61,841 nt of DNA, from NCBI GenBank assembly GCA_029007985.1, contig JAQXIW010000006.1, positions 1-61,841 of the forward strand, in the 5' to 3' direction. Source of the stretch: Oscillospiraceae bacterium. Lineage in GTDB: Bacteria; Bacillota; Clostridia; Oscillospirales; Ruminococcaceae. Below the pieces are notes generated by a model that searched no databases, was not told the DNA's origin, and saw nothing but the letters and a program-made list of their open reading frames with translations. Numbering within the stretch: position 1 is the stretch's first letter; each line of letters begins with the position of its first letter. Positions 42,231-50,418 of this stretch are shown here, in pieces. Position numbers and translations under genes: made by a program.

Positions 42231-43111
42231 ACCTCAAAAAAAGTCATTTTATATGATGCGGCAAAGGTTTCTCCCTTGCCGAGAGTGTTTGTATACTCTC
42301 TCTGTGATAAGTCACCATCAAAATCCGTTGAGTCGCATCTTCCGTACCACGGCTCGATACATATAAACGGTGCGTTTTTACCCTCCGGTGACCAAAGGGC
42401 GAAAAGCGGAGCGTCAAATGTCACTTTTACTATCGGTTTGTCGAGAGTGTCAAATAATGTGACTCCGCCTGTTTGTCTGTTTTCAAAAAAGTATGTACAC
42501 CTATCAAAAAAAGTGTCGGTGATTGTCACTTTGCCGTTGTCCAGCGGCATTTCGATACTTTCACTTACAGATAAGCCTGTATCTCGGGTGTTGCCGTGGT
42601 GAATCATCTTTTCTGCACCATCAAAGCCGATTTTATAGCCTGTTTTTGAGCTTTCTCCGTGAACAGGACAAATAAAGGCCGGGTGTGCGCCGATAGAAAA
42701 ATACATTTCTCCGTTTCCAGTATTTCTAACACGCCACTTGACGAAAAGCTCATTTTCCGAGAGTCTGTATCCTATTTCCAAAGCAAATTCAAACGGATAT
42801 TTTGACATAGTCACGGCATCGCTTTTCAGCCCAAACCAAATCTCGTCCAGAGTCAACTCTGTGACGGCAAACTCCATATCCCTGGCAAATCCGTGCTGGC
42901 CCATCGGGTATTTTTTGCCCTGCCAAACATACTCTTTATTTTTCAGACTGCCGACAAACGGAAACAGCACAGGAGAAGTCCTGCCCCAATATTTCTCATC
43001 GCCGTACCACATATATTCGTGCGCGGTTTTCTTTGACTCCACGCTTTTCAATTCTGCGCCGTGGGTGTCAAATTCGCATATTAAATATTCGTTTTCAAGT
43101 ATATATCTCAT
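42227..43111 (-). CDS. Aldose 1-epimerase family protein (LacX-like)
   Basis: 294 residues of the galactose-mutarotase-like fold: LICEFDTHGAELKSVESKKT, GRTSPVLFPFVGSLKN, HGFARDMEF and the His/Glu region GAHPAFICPVHG. These proteins interconvert alpha and beta anomers of free or phosphorylated hexoses; LacX-type members often accompany glycosidases. It is translationally coupled to the GH13 gene. Confidence 0.85.
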   Translation of the reverse strand: MRYILENEYLICEFDTHGAELKSVESKKTAHEYMWYGDEKYWGRTSPVLFPFVGSLKNKEYVWQGKKYPMGQHGFARDMEFAVTELTLDEIWFGLKSDAVTMSKYPFEFALEIGYRLSENELFVKWRVRNTGNGEMYFSIGAHPAFICPVHGESSKTGYKIGFDGAEKMIHHGNTRDTGLSVSESIEMPLDNGKVTITDTFFDRCTYFFENRQTGGVTLFDTLDKPIVKVTFDAPLFALWSPEGKNAPFICIEPWYGRCDSTDFDGDLSQREYTNTLGKGETFAASYKMTFFEV

Positions 43112-43217
43112 TTTATCTTCCTTTTCCTTTTTTAGACAATATCATATTACAGGCCTTTTTATTGTTTTTCAATCACAATAATTAACAAAAATATCGGGGA
43201 TATTTCGTCACTTGTCT

Positions 43218-44081
43218 TTATTCAAAAGTCAACTGCTCATATTTATCCGGATATCTCCTCAAATACGCAAATATTTCGTCGGGATTTGCCGTCATGTTAT
43301 TTGCCCGACACCTTTTCATCAAGTGTTTTTTCAGTTCGGCTTCTCTTTCCGACCGACAGTAATATGCGTTGCCGAATGTTTTTATGTATTTCTCTTTCAA
43401 GCCCGGAAAGTGCCTGTCAAGCGCCCGATAAAAATATTCCCTGTCGCCATCTCTCAGAGTAACACCGCCGCCGAAATACAATATTCCTTTTACTCCGGCA
43501 TCTATACAGTAATCAATTATTCCGTCTATATTCTCAACAGTGTCGTTTATATACGGCAAAAGCGGCGTCAGCCATACCACTGTAGGTATGCCCTCTTTTT
43601 GAAACTGTTTCAGAGCGGCAAATCTCTCTTTTGTCGTGCAGACATTCGGCTCTAAAATTTTACACAGGTTTTCATCGCAAGTGGTTAATGTCATTTGAAC
43701 AACGGCTTTTGATTTTTTATTTATGGATTTTAATAAATCAATATCACGCAATATTCTGTCGGACTTAGTCAACACCGCAACTCCGAATTCATATTTGTCT
43801 ATGATTTTGAGCAGAGACCTTGTCAATTCCAATTTGCTCTCTATATGAAGATACGGGTCACACATTGAGCCCGTACCTATCATACATTTTTTTCGCTTTG
43901 ATTTCAGTGCCTTTTCGAGCAAATGCGGTGCATTGATTTTCACTTCTATATCTTCAAAATCGTGTGTGAAGTTGTAACATGCGCTGCGGCTGTCGCAGTA
44001 AATACAGCCGTGAGAGCAGCCTCTGTACATATTCATGCCGTTTTGAGCGGAAAGAATACTTTTTGCCTCCCGAAAATGCAT
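43218..44081 (-). CDS. Radical SAM protein of the spore-photoproduct-lyase-like group
   Basis: 287 residues with the radical SAM cluster motif C22-x3-C26-x2-C29 in YRGCSHGCIYCDSR, followed by MIGTGSMCDPYLHIE and VAVLTKSDRILRDIDLL, as in SPL/Rv2578c-type proteins. SPL repairs spore UV lesions; the shorter relatives have no proven reaction. The gene lies 10 nt after yolD in an operon that starts with a MATE gene and a Y-family polymerase, so a role linked to DNA damage is plausible. AAAGGAGC precedes the ATG. Confidence 0.82.
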   Translation of the reverse strand: MHFREAKSILSAQNGMNMYRGCSHGCIYCDSRSACYNFTHDFEDIEVKINAPHLLEKALKSKRKKCMIGTGSMCDPYLHIESKLELTRSLLKIIDKYEFGVAVLTKSDRILRDIDLLKSINKKSKAVVQMTLTTCDENLCKILEPNVCTTKERFAALKQFQKEGIPTVVWLTPLLPYINDTVENIDGIIDYCIDAGVKGILYFGGGVTLRDGDREYFYRALDRHFPGLKEKYIKTFGNAYYCRSEREAELKKHLMKRCRANNMTANPDEIFAYLRRYPDKYEQLTFE

Positions 44082-44091
44082 ACTTGCTCCT

Positions 44092-44508
44092 TTACAGTAA
44101 CTCTATCTCCAAAATATCCCGTATATTGATTGCTCTGCCGTCAGTCAGCAAAATAACCTTTTCAATTTCGTCTATTTTCCTTACATAACCGAAAGTATTT
44201 TCAATGGAGCCGCCCTCTTTCAGCGAATCGGCCTTGAAAAATCTCACAGATATTTTAGGTTTATCCGAAATGTTATCCAAAATGCGATTTATTTTTCCGT
44301 CTATTTCCGCCGTTATATCCTCGTGCAAAGTCGGTTTTTCCTTTGTGAGCCTTGCCGTTTCATCTATGGACGCCTCAAACCCGGTCAGCGCCCGAAATGG
44401 CGAAAACTGTGCGGCCCTGTCGTGCAAAGTCATATGGGGTCTTTTGTCCGATTGATGATGCGGCAAATTCAACATATCGTTGTATCTGTTTTCGTCTTTG
44501 TTTTGCAT
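44092..44508 (-). CDS. YolD-like protein
   Basis: 138 residues with the YolD hallmark MTLHDRAAQFSPFRALTGFE and a C-terminal beta domain ending RAINIRDILEIELL. YolD-like proteins are encoded beside UmuC/DinB-type polymerases in Firmicutes and are thought to act as UmuD-like partners. The ATG follows the polymerase stop directly (TAAATG), so translation is coupled. Confidence 0.85.
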   Translation of the reverse strand: MQNKDENRYNDMLNLPHHQSDKRPHMTLHDRAAQFSPFRALTGFEASIDETARLTKEKPTLHEDITAEIDGKINRILDNISDKPKISVRFFKADSLKEGGSIENTFGYVRKIDEIEKVILLTDGRAINIRDILEIELL

Positions 44509-46026
44509 TTAAGCTTTGTGACCCCCTATCTGACCGTTGCGGATTCGCGTTGTCGCGCCCTCTTGAAAGTTCGTTCCTTTCAAGACGGCATTTTTACCGT
44601 ATCTGTTTTTTATTGAAAGTATCCGCTCTTGAATGCGGCGTTCCCTGTCGAGCTCGCTTTGTATTTTTTCTTCTCTCGCAGCCTTCTCGGCATAATCGGT
44701 AAACAGGTCTGTCTGTTCGGCAGATATTTCCTTTTCCGCCTCTTTTTCGTCAATTACTCTGCCGGCGGTCACATTTATGCGTCGAATGAACAGCCGTTTG
44801 TCCACTATATCGTCGTACAGCTTCAAAACCGCGTCTGTCAGCATCTTGGTCGACGCCGTCCATCTGCCGATATTCCGTGTGCCGTGGGCGTGCTTTGGCA
44901 CAGGTCGACCGTAAAAGTCAATCTTGACCTCGCCTTTGTAGCCGTCATTGTCGACAAGGCTTGACGAATCAAATCCGATTGTCAGCGTTATTTGGTTTGT
45001 CACCAGATGCTTTGCCACTAAGTCCAGCGACAGACTGTCCGCCATCTCTCTGACTATTATTCGCCGTTTTTTGTTATCGTAGGGCTCGGTCAGCACCTGG
45101 CCTATTCCCGTGGAGGAATTTTCCGGTTTGTAACCTTTGATATCCCGTATTGTTGTGGGCTCCCACCCCCAGGCGTGGTCAATAATCAGCTCGGCGTTTA
45201 TGCCGAAAAGTTTGTACAAAAGATTTTCGTTGTAAAAGTCCCTGTCCCCGCCCAAAGAGCATCCGGCTATATCGCCCATTGTGTATATTTCAACATCGTT
45301 TAGTTTTTTTGCAATTCCCCTGCCGATTCTCCAAAAATCCGTAAGCGGCTCGTGAGCCCACAGCAGCTTTCTGTATAAATATTCATCCAATTCGGCTATT
45401 CTTACGCCGTCCGCGTCGGCGTTTACATGCTTTGCCACTATGTCCATCGCCACTTTTGCCAAATACAGATTAGTGCCGATACCGGCGGTCGCCGTAATCC
45501 CGGTTTTTCGGTTGATATCTCTGACAATGGCGGTCACAAGCTCGTGTGCCGTCATGTTGTATGTCTCGAGATAACCCGTCAAATCCATAAACACTTCGTC
45601 AATGGAATAGACATGAATATCCTCCGGGGAAATGTACTTCAAATAAATACCGTATATCTGTGATGAAATTTCAATATATTTTGCCATCTGGGGCGGCGCG
45701 ACGATGTAATCGAGCTCAAAGTCCTTTTTTGACTGCCATTCGTCATTGTATACCGTTTTGCCTGCAAAACTGCGGCCTCGCAAATACGACAGTCTTTTAT
45801 CGTTGATGCTTTTGACTTTTTGCTCCACCTCAAACAGTCTCGGTCTGCCAGGTATGCCCTGCCGTTTCAGCGAAGGCGATACGGCAAGGCAAATAGTTTT
45901 ATTTGTACGGCTTTTGTCGGCAACAACAAGATTTGTATTCAGCGGGTCAAGACCTCTTTGCATGCACTCCACCGACCGATAAAACGATTTTAAGTCAATG
46001 GCGGCGTAAATTCTGTTGTCCGGCAT
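44509..46026 (-). CDS. Y-family DNA polymerase (UmuC/DinB-like)
   Basis: 505 residues with the palm motifs IYAAIDLKSFYRSVECMQRG (first metal Asp) and VYSIDEVFMDLTGY (second Asp/Glu), a helix-hairpin region, and a long basic C-terminal tail (AREEKIQSELDRERRIQERI) in place of a clear clamp-binding end. It performs translesion synthesis. It is the second gene of a four-gene unit, 14 nt after the MATE gene, and is coupled to yolD. Confidence 0.9.
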   Translation of the reverse strand: MPDNRIYAAIDLKSFYRSVECMQRGLDPLNTNLVVADKSRTNKTICLAVSPSLKRQGIPGRPRLFEVEQKVKSINDKRLSYLRGRSFAGKTVYNDEWQSKKDFELDYIVAPPQMAKYIEISSQIYGIYLKYISPEDIHVYSIDEVFMDLTGYLETYNMTAHELVTAIVRDINRKTGITATAGIGTNLYLAKVAMDIVAKHVNADADGVRIAELDEYLYRKLLWAHEPLTDFWRIGRGIAKKLNDVEIYTMGDIAGCSLGGDRDFYNENLLYKLFGINAELIIDHAWGWEPTTIRDIKGYKPENSSTGIGQVLTEPYDNKKRRIIVREMADSLSLDLVAKHLVTNQITLTIGFDSSSLVDNDGYKGEVKIDFYGRPVPKHAHGTRNIGRWTASTKMLTDAVLKLYDDIVDKRLFIRRINVTAGRVIDEKEAEKEISAEQTDLFTDYAEKAAREEKIQSELDRERRIQERILSIKNRYGKNAVLKGTNFQEGATTRIRNGQIGGHKA

Positions 46027-46040
46027 AAAATCACCCCCGA

Positions 46041-47429
46041 TTATTCAGAGTCTCCTACCATATTGACAACCCATATTTTCTTTTGTATCAAAATATATCC
46101 GATTACGGCTTTCAATATATCCGCAAAATTAACTATAAAATAGCACCAAATCATGCCCAAACCGGTAAAATGAGAAACAACATAAGCCACCGGCAATGTG
46201 ACAGCCCATACAAAACCGGCGTCAAACAGGAAGGTGATAAAAGTTTTGCCGCCGGAACGCACCACAAAATATGCCACATTTATAAAGCTTTGGATCGGCG
46301 CGAACAGTGCGAAAACAATGATAAGTTTTGTTGCGAGCGCCCTGATTTCGTGCGAGGTGTTATACAGGTTAGGAATGAAGAACGAAGCGACAAACAGCAT
46401 AACGGAAATCAATGCGCCGAGCCCAACCGAAAACCACAGAATTTTATTGGCGTCTTCAAATGCCCGGTCTTTTTTATCGGCGCCCAAGTCATGACCCAGC
46501 ACGATTGCTGTGGTTGTACCCATTGAAAGATACACTACCTTGAAAAGATTTGTAACCGTAGTGGTTATGTTATAGGCGGCGACGACGCCGAGCCCCATAA
46601 ATGAATAGCACCGGGCGACAAGGGAAATTCCGAAAGCCCAAAGACTTTCATTGGCAAGCAACGGCGCGCCTTTTATCAATATTTTGCCGGCGAGAGACCC
46701 GTCGATTTTGAACGAATCAAAAATGTTTTGCATAAAGTAATATTTATCTCTGTTCAGCTTTACGGCGGTGAAGATAATTGTGACCTCCGCAAATCTTGAA
46801 ATAACCGTTGCCACCGCCGCGCCTTTTACCCCAAGGCAAGGAAAACCGAAGTGACCGAAAATCAAAAGGTAGTTAAATACAAGGTTTACCAAAATTGCGG
46901 CGACGCCGGCTTTCATCGGTAATTTTGTCTGTCCGCATTCCCTGAGAGTCGAGGCCAGCGACTGAGTGAATGCAAACGGGATAAACCCGATCATCATTAT
47001 ATGTATATATTCAAGGGCATAGGAAAGCGTCGCTGCCGTGTCCGCCGCAGAATTATCGCCTTTGAGATACATGGAAATAAGACTGCTGCCTTTTGACCGA
47101 AAAAGCGCAAGAGCGCAGAGCAGAATTATACAGGCGAGATACAGTTTGAACCTGATTGTCTGCTTTACACCATGCATATCCTTTTTGCCGAAAAACTGAG
47201 ATGTGAAAATACCCGCCCCTGCAAGACCGCCGAACATCGTCAGGTTGAAAACAAATATCAGCTGATTTGAAATGGACACAGACGACATCTCTAAAGTGCC
47301 CAGTTGGCCGACCATCAAATTGTCCAGCAAATTGACAAAGTTTGTTATACCGTTTTGTATCATAATCGGTATCGCTATTGTCATCAGCATTTTGTAAAAA
47401 TCTTTGTTCTTTTTTAATTGGGAAACCAT
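46041..47429 (-). CDS. MATE-family efflux transporter
   Basis: 462 residues, twelve helices in two halves, with MIQNGITNFVNLLDNLMVGQ and TLRECGQTKLPMKA. It is distinct from the MATE protein encoded at 16611. It heads the polymerase/YolD/radical SAM unit, with GGAG nine bases before the ATG. Its tight linkage to a translesion polymerase recalls DinF, the damage-inducible MATE protein next to lexA in other bacteria, though no LexA box was spotted. Confidence 0.9.
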   Translation of the reverse strand: MVSQLKKNKDFYKMLMTIAIPIMIQNGITNFVNLLDNLMVGQLGTLEMSSVSISNQLIFVFNLTMFGGLAGAGIFTSQFFGKKDMHGVKQTIRFKLYLACIILLCALALFRSKGSSLISMYLKGDNSAADTAATLSYALEYIHIMMIGFIPFAFTQSLASTLRECGQTKLPMKAGVAAILVNLVFNYLLIFGHFGFPCLGVKGAAVATVISRFAEVTIIFTAVKLNRDKYYFMQNIFDSFKIDGSLAGKILIKGAPLLANESLWAFGISLVARCYSFMGLGVVAAYNITTTVTNLFKVVYLSMGTTTAIVLGHDLGADKKDRAFEDANKILWFSVGLGALISVMLFVASFFIPNLYNTSHEIRALATKLIIVFALFAPIQSFINVAYFVVRSGGKTFITFLFDAGFVWAVTLPVAYVVSHFTGLGMIWCYFIVNFADILKAVIGYILIQKKIWVVNMVGDSE

Positions 47430-47632
47430 TTTGATTCACTCCGTCGAAAATATTTATTTTTAATTATATCATATTTTCTATCTTCCATAACAAAAAGTAT
47501 CAATAAATTCTATTTATATTGTATCACAACAACTGTAAGTTGTAAATATGTAAATCTGTTGTCTTCTCCGCCCGTATTATATATCGGTTTCAAAAAGAAC
47601 AGGCAACCCGAGAAAATCGGATTGCCTAAATA

Positions 47633-47806
47633 TCAAAAGTCTATCTCGTATTCAAAATATCTCATTGATTCGTTTTTCACCTCGCGTTCAAAAGACAGGC
47701 CGGCGTCCAACTTGAGACCTTTCAAAACCGCGTCGATTGTTACAGCGTCTGTCTTTTTTATGCCGCAATTGTCGATGAATTTAACAGATATGGTTTTATG
47801 AGTCAA
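47633..47806 (-). CDS. Small protein downstream of the ABC exporter
   Basis: About 57 residues, beta-alpha-beta in appearance (THKTISVKFIDNCGIKKTDA, EREVKNESMRYFEYEIDF). The likely start is the TTG at 47806, eight bases after GGGAGAGGGG; an upstream ATG at 47839 has no such site. It lies just after the permease gene, so it may be co-transcribed. No family recognised. Confidence 0.45.
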   Translation of the reverse strand: MTHKTISVKFIDNCGIKKTDAVTIDAVLKGLKLDAGLSFEREVKNESMRYFEYEIDF

Positions 47807-47840
47807 CTTATTCCCCTCTCCCATACGCATCTCTATCAAT

Positions 47841-48626
47841 TCATTGAATATCTTTTTTTGTATATTTTATATACGCCCGTGCAATTCCGCAAACCGTGAC
47901 CGCCATACCAATCCCTATCAAAGTCTTATCCAGGTTGCCGTCGGCCATAATATCCGCGGCTTCGCAGTACCCGAAAGGCGTTATATATTTTAGGAATTCA
48001 GCCGATTCGGTGATGTTGGCGACCAAATTCAAAAAGTAAAGTATCGTTGCCATGCCAAGCCCTATGCCTATATTTCCCTTTCTGACAAATGCCGAAATGC
48101 CAAAGCAAATACCGGCAATTTCAATCTGCATTAAATAATAGGCAATATGCAAAAGATTCATCTCTTTCATCGGTACAGTTTCGTCAATGGCGGCAAAAGA
48201 GCCGACTGCGAGAGCGTAAACAATAACGTTCATAGCCGTAATCAATATGATTACCGAAATGAGTTTTTCTGTTACTATTCTTTTACGGCTGACCGGGTGT
48301 GTCAAAAGGAATTCAGCCGTTTTCTCCTTTTCCTCTTTGCTGAGGACAGCCACCGCGCAGAAAGCTGCGTAGAACGCACCGCCCAAGCCCAAAATATTGC
48401 CACATTCAACGGCATAAAAGCCTATCAATGTGCCGAAATTCAAACGATCCATTCCAAACGCCGCGGTAAAAGACCCCATAGAAGCAAAAATATCGGTTAC
48501 ATCCTCCATCTGACTGCTCATTTCAGGGTACAGAAATACGCAGAGGGCAATCATAAAGCCTATTGAAAGAGTCCATATCAAAAATGAAAGTTTGCTTTGT
48601 TTCAGTTCGTGTTTAACAAGAGTCAT
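47841..48626 (-). CDS. ABC-2-type exporter permease
   Basis: 261 residues with six membrane helices: LSFLIWTLSIGFMIALCVFL, EKEKTAEFLLTHPVSRKRIV (the typical loop of ABC-2 permeases), then ISVIILITAMNVIVYALAVG and so on. It overlaps the ATPase gene by 4 nt. Substrate unknown; such pairs often export a drug, lipid or antimicrobial peptide. Confidence 0.85.
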   Translation of the reverse strand: MTLVKHELKQSKLSFLIWTLSIGFMIALCVFLYPEMSSQMEDVTDIFASMGSFTAAFGMDRLNFGTLIGFYAVECGNILGLGGAFYAAFCAVAVLSKEEKEKTAEFLLTHPVSRKRIVTEKLISVIILITAMNVIVYALAVGSFAAIDETVPMKEMNLLHIAYYLMQIEIAGICFGISAFVRKGNIGIGLGMATILYFLNLVANITESAEFLKYITPFGYCEAADIMADGNLDKTLIGIGMAVTVCGIARAYIKYTKKDIQ

Positions 48627-49504
48627 TTTGTCAAATCCTCCTTTTCATAGTAATGCATAAATACTTCTTCCAAATCCGGCTCGCTTACCGTTAGGTCGTT
48701 GACTTTGCCCGCAGACAATGTATTAAGCAAAGCGGACATATCGCCGTTGTAAAGGAAGCTGACGGAATCATCTGTTCTTTCAATGTCCCGAACGCCGCCG
48801 AGAGCGTCAAGATTTACCGTGCCGTGTACATTCACCCTCTTTGTGCTCGTCTTTGCCAATTCTTCAACGCTGTCACAGGCAATGATTTTGCCGCTGCGAA
48901 TGATAGCCGCGTGTGTACAGTTGCGCTGAATTTCAGACAGAATATGGCTGGATAGGAAAATTGTTGTGCCCTGTTTGTTTCTTTCGCGCAGAATTTCAAA
49001 AAATTCCTTTTGCATCAGCGGGTCAAGTCCGCTTGTAGGCTCGTCTAAAACAAGCAATTCCGGGTTGTGTTGCAAAGCGCATACAATGCCTACTTTTTTC
49101 CTGTTGCCGAATGAAAGCTCGTCAATTTTTCTCGCGGTGTCCAGCTGCAAGTGGTCACAAAGGGATTTTGCCTCTGCGGTACAGTCCTTTTTTCTCAAAT
49201 CGGCGGATAATTTAAGTATGTCTTTTACTTTCATTCCCCGATAGAAAATAGCCTCCGAAGGAAGATAACCCACTCTCTGTAAAATTACCTCTTTCTCTTT
49301 TGCGATGTCCTTTCCGAAAATTTCGGCGCTGCCTGCTGTCGGCGAAATAAGCCCAAGCAATGTTCTTATCGTCGTGGACTTGCCGGCACCGTTAGGGCCG
49401 ATAAATCCGAAAAACTCGCCCTGTTTCACCGTCAAATCCAAGTCGATTATGCCTCTTGCCTTGCCGTAATTTTTAGTCAATTTAGTTGTTTTGATAATAT
49501 CCAT
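48623..49504 (-). CDS. ABC transporter ATP-binding protein
   Basis: 293 residues: Walker A GPNGAGKSTT, Walker B LLVLDEPTSGLDPL, signature LSFGNRKKVG (a variant of LSGGQ), and a C-terminal extension of about 75 residues ending EPDLEEVFMHYYE, as in exporters of the CcmA/BcrA type. It starts 6 nt after the TetR gene, which therefore controls its own operon. Confidence 0.92.
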   Translation of the reverse strand: MDIIKTTKLTKNYGKARGIIDLDLTVKQGEFFGFIGPNGAGKSTTIRTLLGLISPTAGSAEIFGKDIAKEKEVILQRVGYLPSEAIFYRGMKVKDILKLSADLRKKDCTAEAKSLCDHLQLDTARKIDELSFGNRKKVGIVCALQHNPELLVLDEPTSGLDPLMQKEFFEILRERNKQGTTIFLSSHILSEIQRNCTHAAIIRSGKIIACDSVEELAKTSTKRVNVHGTVNLDALGGVRDIERTDDSVSFLYNGDMSALLNTLSAGKVNDLTVSEPDLEEVFMHYYEKEDLTK

Positions 49505-49510
49505 ATACCG

Positions 49511-50122
49511 TCACTCCTTTCTGAGATATACACTTTTCCAAAAATCCATAAGCCTGTAAAAGCCTTTTTCCATTCTATCCATATCGACATTCCCGCGCTG
49601 AACCATTTCCCAAAGAAAGCCCTCCGACGCCCAGTACATATCGCGATACATCATTTCGATATCAAGCCCCGGAATGAATTGCTCAGGATTCATGTTCATA
49701 AGAGTCTTGTCCGCTTTTAGATTAAAATACTTGTGGTAACTCTCCTGAACGGCGGCGGAAATTTCCTCGTCTTTTTCGTAAAACGCCTTGATGGTGAAAT
49801 TCGCCATATCGGGATATAGTCGAATAATCTCCATTTTTGCCTTCATTCCTCTTTCCATACTGTCAAACAGGTTTGACTGCTCGTAGGATTTGTATTTTGT
49901 CATAAAATCTATTGTTATCTCGGCGCACTTGTCCCACAGGAACATATACAGGTCTTTTTTGTTGCGGAAATAGTGAAACAGCAAAGATTTACTTATGCCG
50001 GCGGCATCGGCAATTTCACTCATTGGACTGTTTTTGTAGGAATTTTGAGAAAACACCTTATAGCCGGCGTTTATTATTGCCTGTTGTTTTTCAACCGGCA
50101 AAGAAAAAAATTTCTCATTCAT
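49511..50122 (-). CDS. TetR/AcrR-family regulator of the ABC exporter
   Basis: 203 residues: LPVEKQQAIINAGYKVFSQN and the helix-turn-helix MSEIADAAGISKSLLFHYF, then an all-helical ligand domain. It is the first gene of the exporter operon, and an inverted repeat in its own promoter is the obvious operator. The ligand is probably a substrate of the exporter. Confidence 0.92.
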   Translation of the reverse strand: MNEKFFSLPVEKQQAIINAGYKVFSQNSYKNSPMSEIADAAGISKSLLFHYFRNKKDLYMFLWDKCAEITIDFMTKYKSYEQSNLFDSMERGMKAKMEIIRLYPDMANFTIKAFYEKDEEISAAVQESYHKYFNLKADKTLMNMNPEQFIPGLDIEMMYRDMYWASEGFLWEMVQRGNVDMDRMEKGFYRLMDFWKSVYLRKE

Positions 50123-50142
50123 GCCAAATCCTCCATTGAACT

Positions 50143-50291
50143 AATCGGTCAATAACATTATAAAGTCGTTGACCGATTTTGAGAAGACCCTTTCTTTACA
50201 ATTTTTTTTAGTTACATTATGTTATCTTCCGTGATGACAATTTATTGCATACTTATTAATATGATAATCTCGAATCGAGATAATCGGTCAA
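50143..50291 (-). promoter_or_regulatory. Promoter with three copies of the TetR-type operator
   Basis: AATCGGTCAA occurs at 50143-50152, inverted at 50169-50178 and again at 50282-50291. The first two form a 10-bp inverted repeat with a 16-bp gap across the minus-strand TATAAT, so binding would block the regulator's own promoter. The third copy lies 100 bp upstream. The rest of the 50179-50307 gap is AT-rich with no gene. Confidence 0.75.
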
Positions 50292-50307
50292 GAATACGAA
50301 ACACAAA

Positions 50308-50335
50308 AAGACATCAATCTTTCGATTGATGTCTT
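50308..50335. terminator. Terminator after the 5'-nucleotidase gene
   Basis: AAGACATCAATC (50308-50319) pairs with GATTGATGTCTT (50324-50335); A-run and T-rich flanks. Confidence 0.8.
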
Positions 50336-50418
50336 GGTTTTGTTATTGAGTTGCCGTATTGAAAGTTTATCAATCCTTTTCATTGCCGCAACTTTCGAAC
50401 AAGGATAATTTCGCAAAA

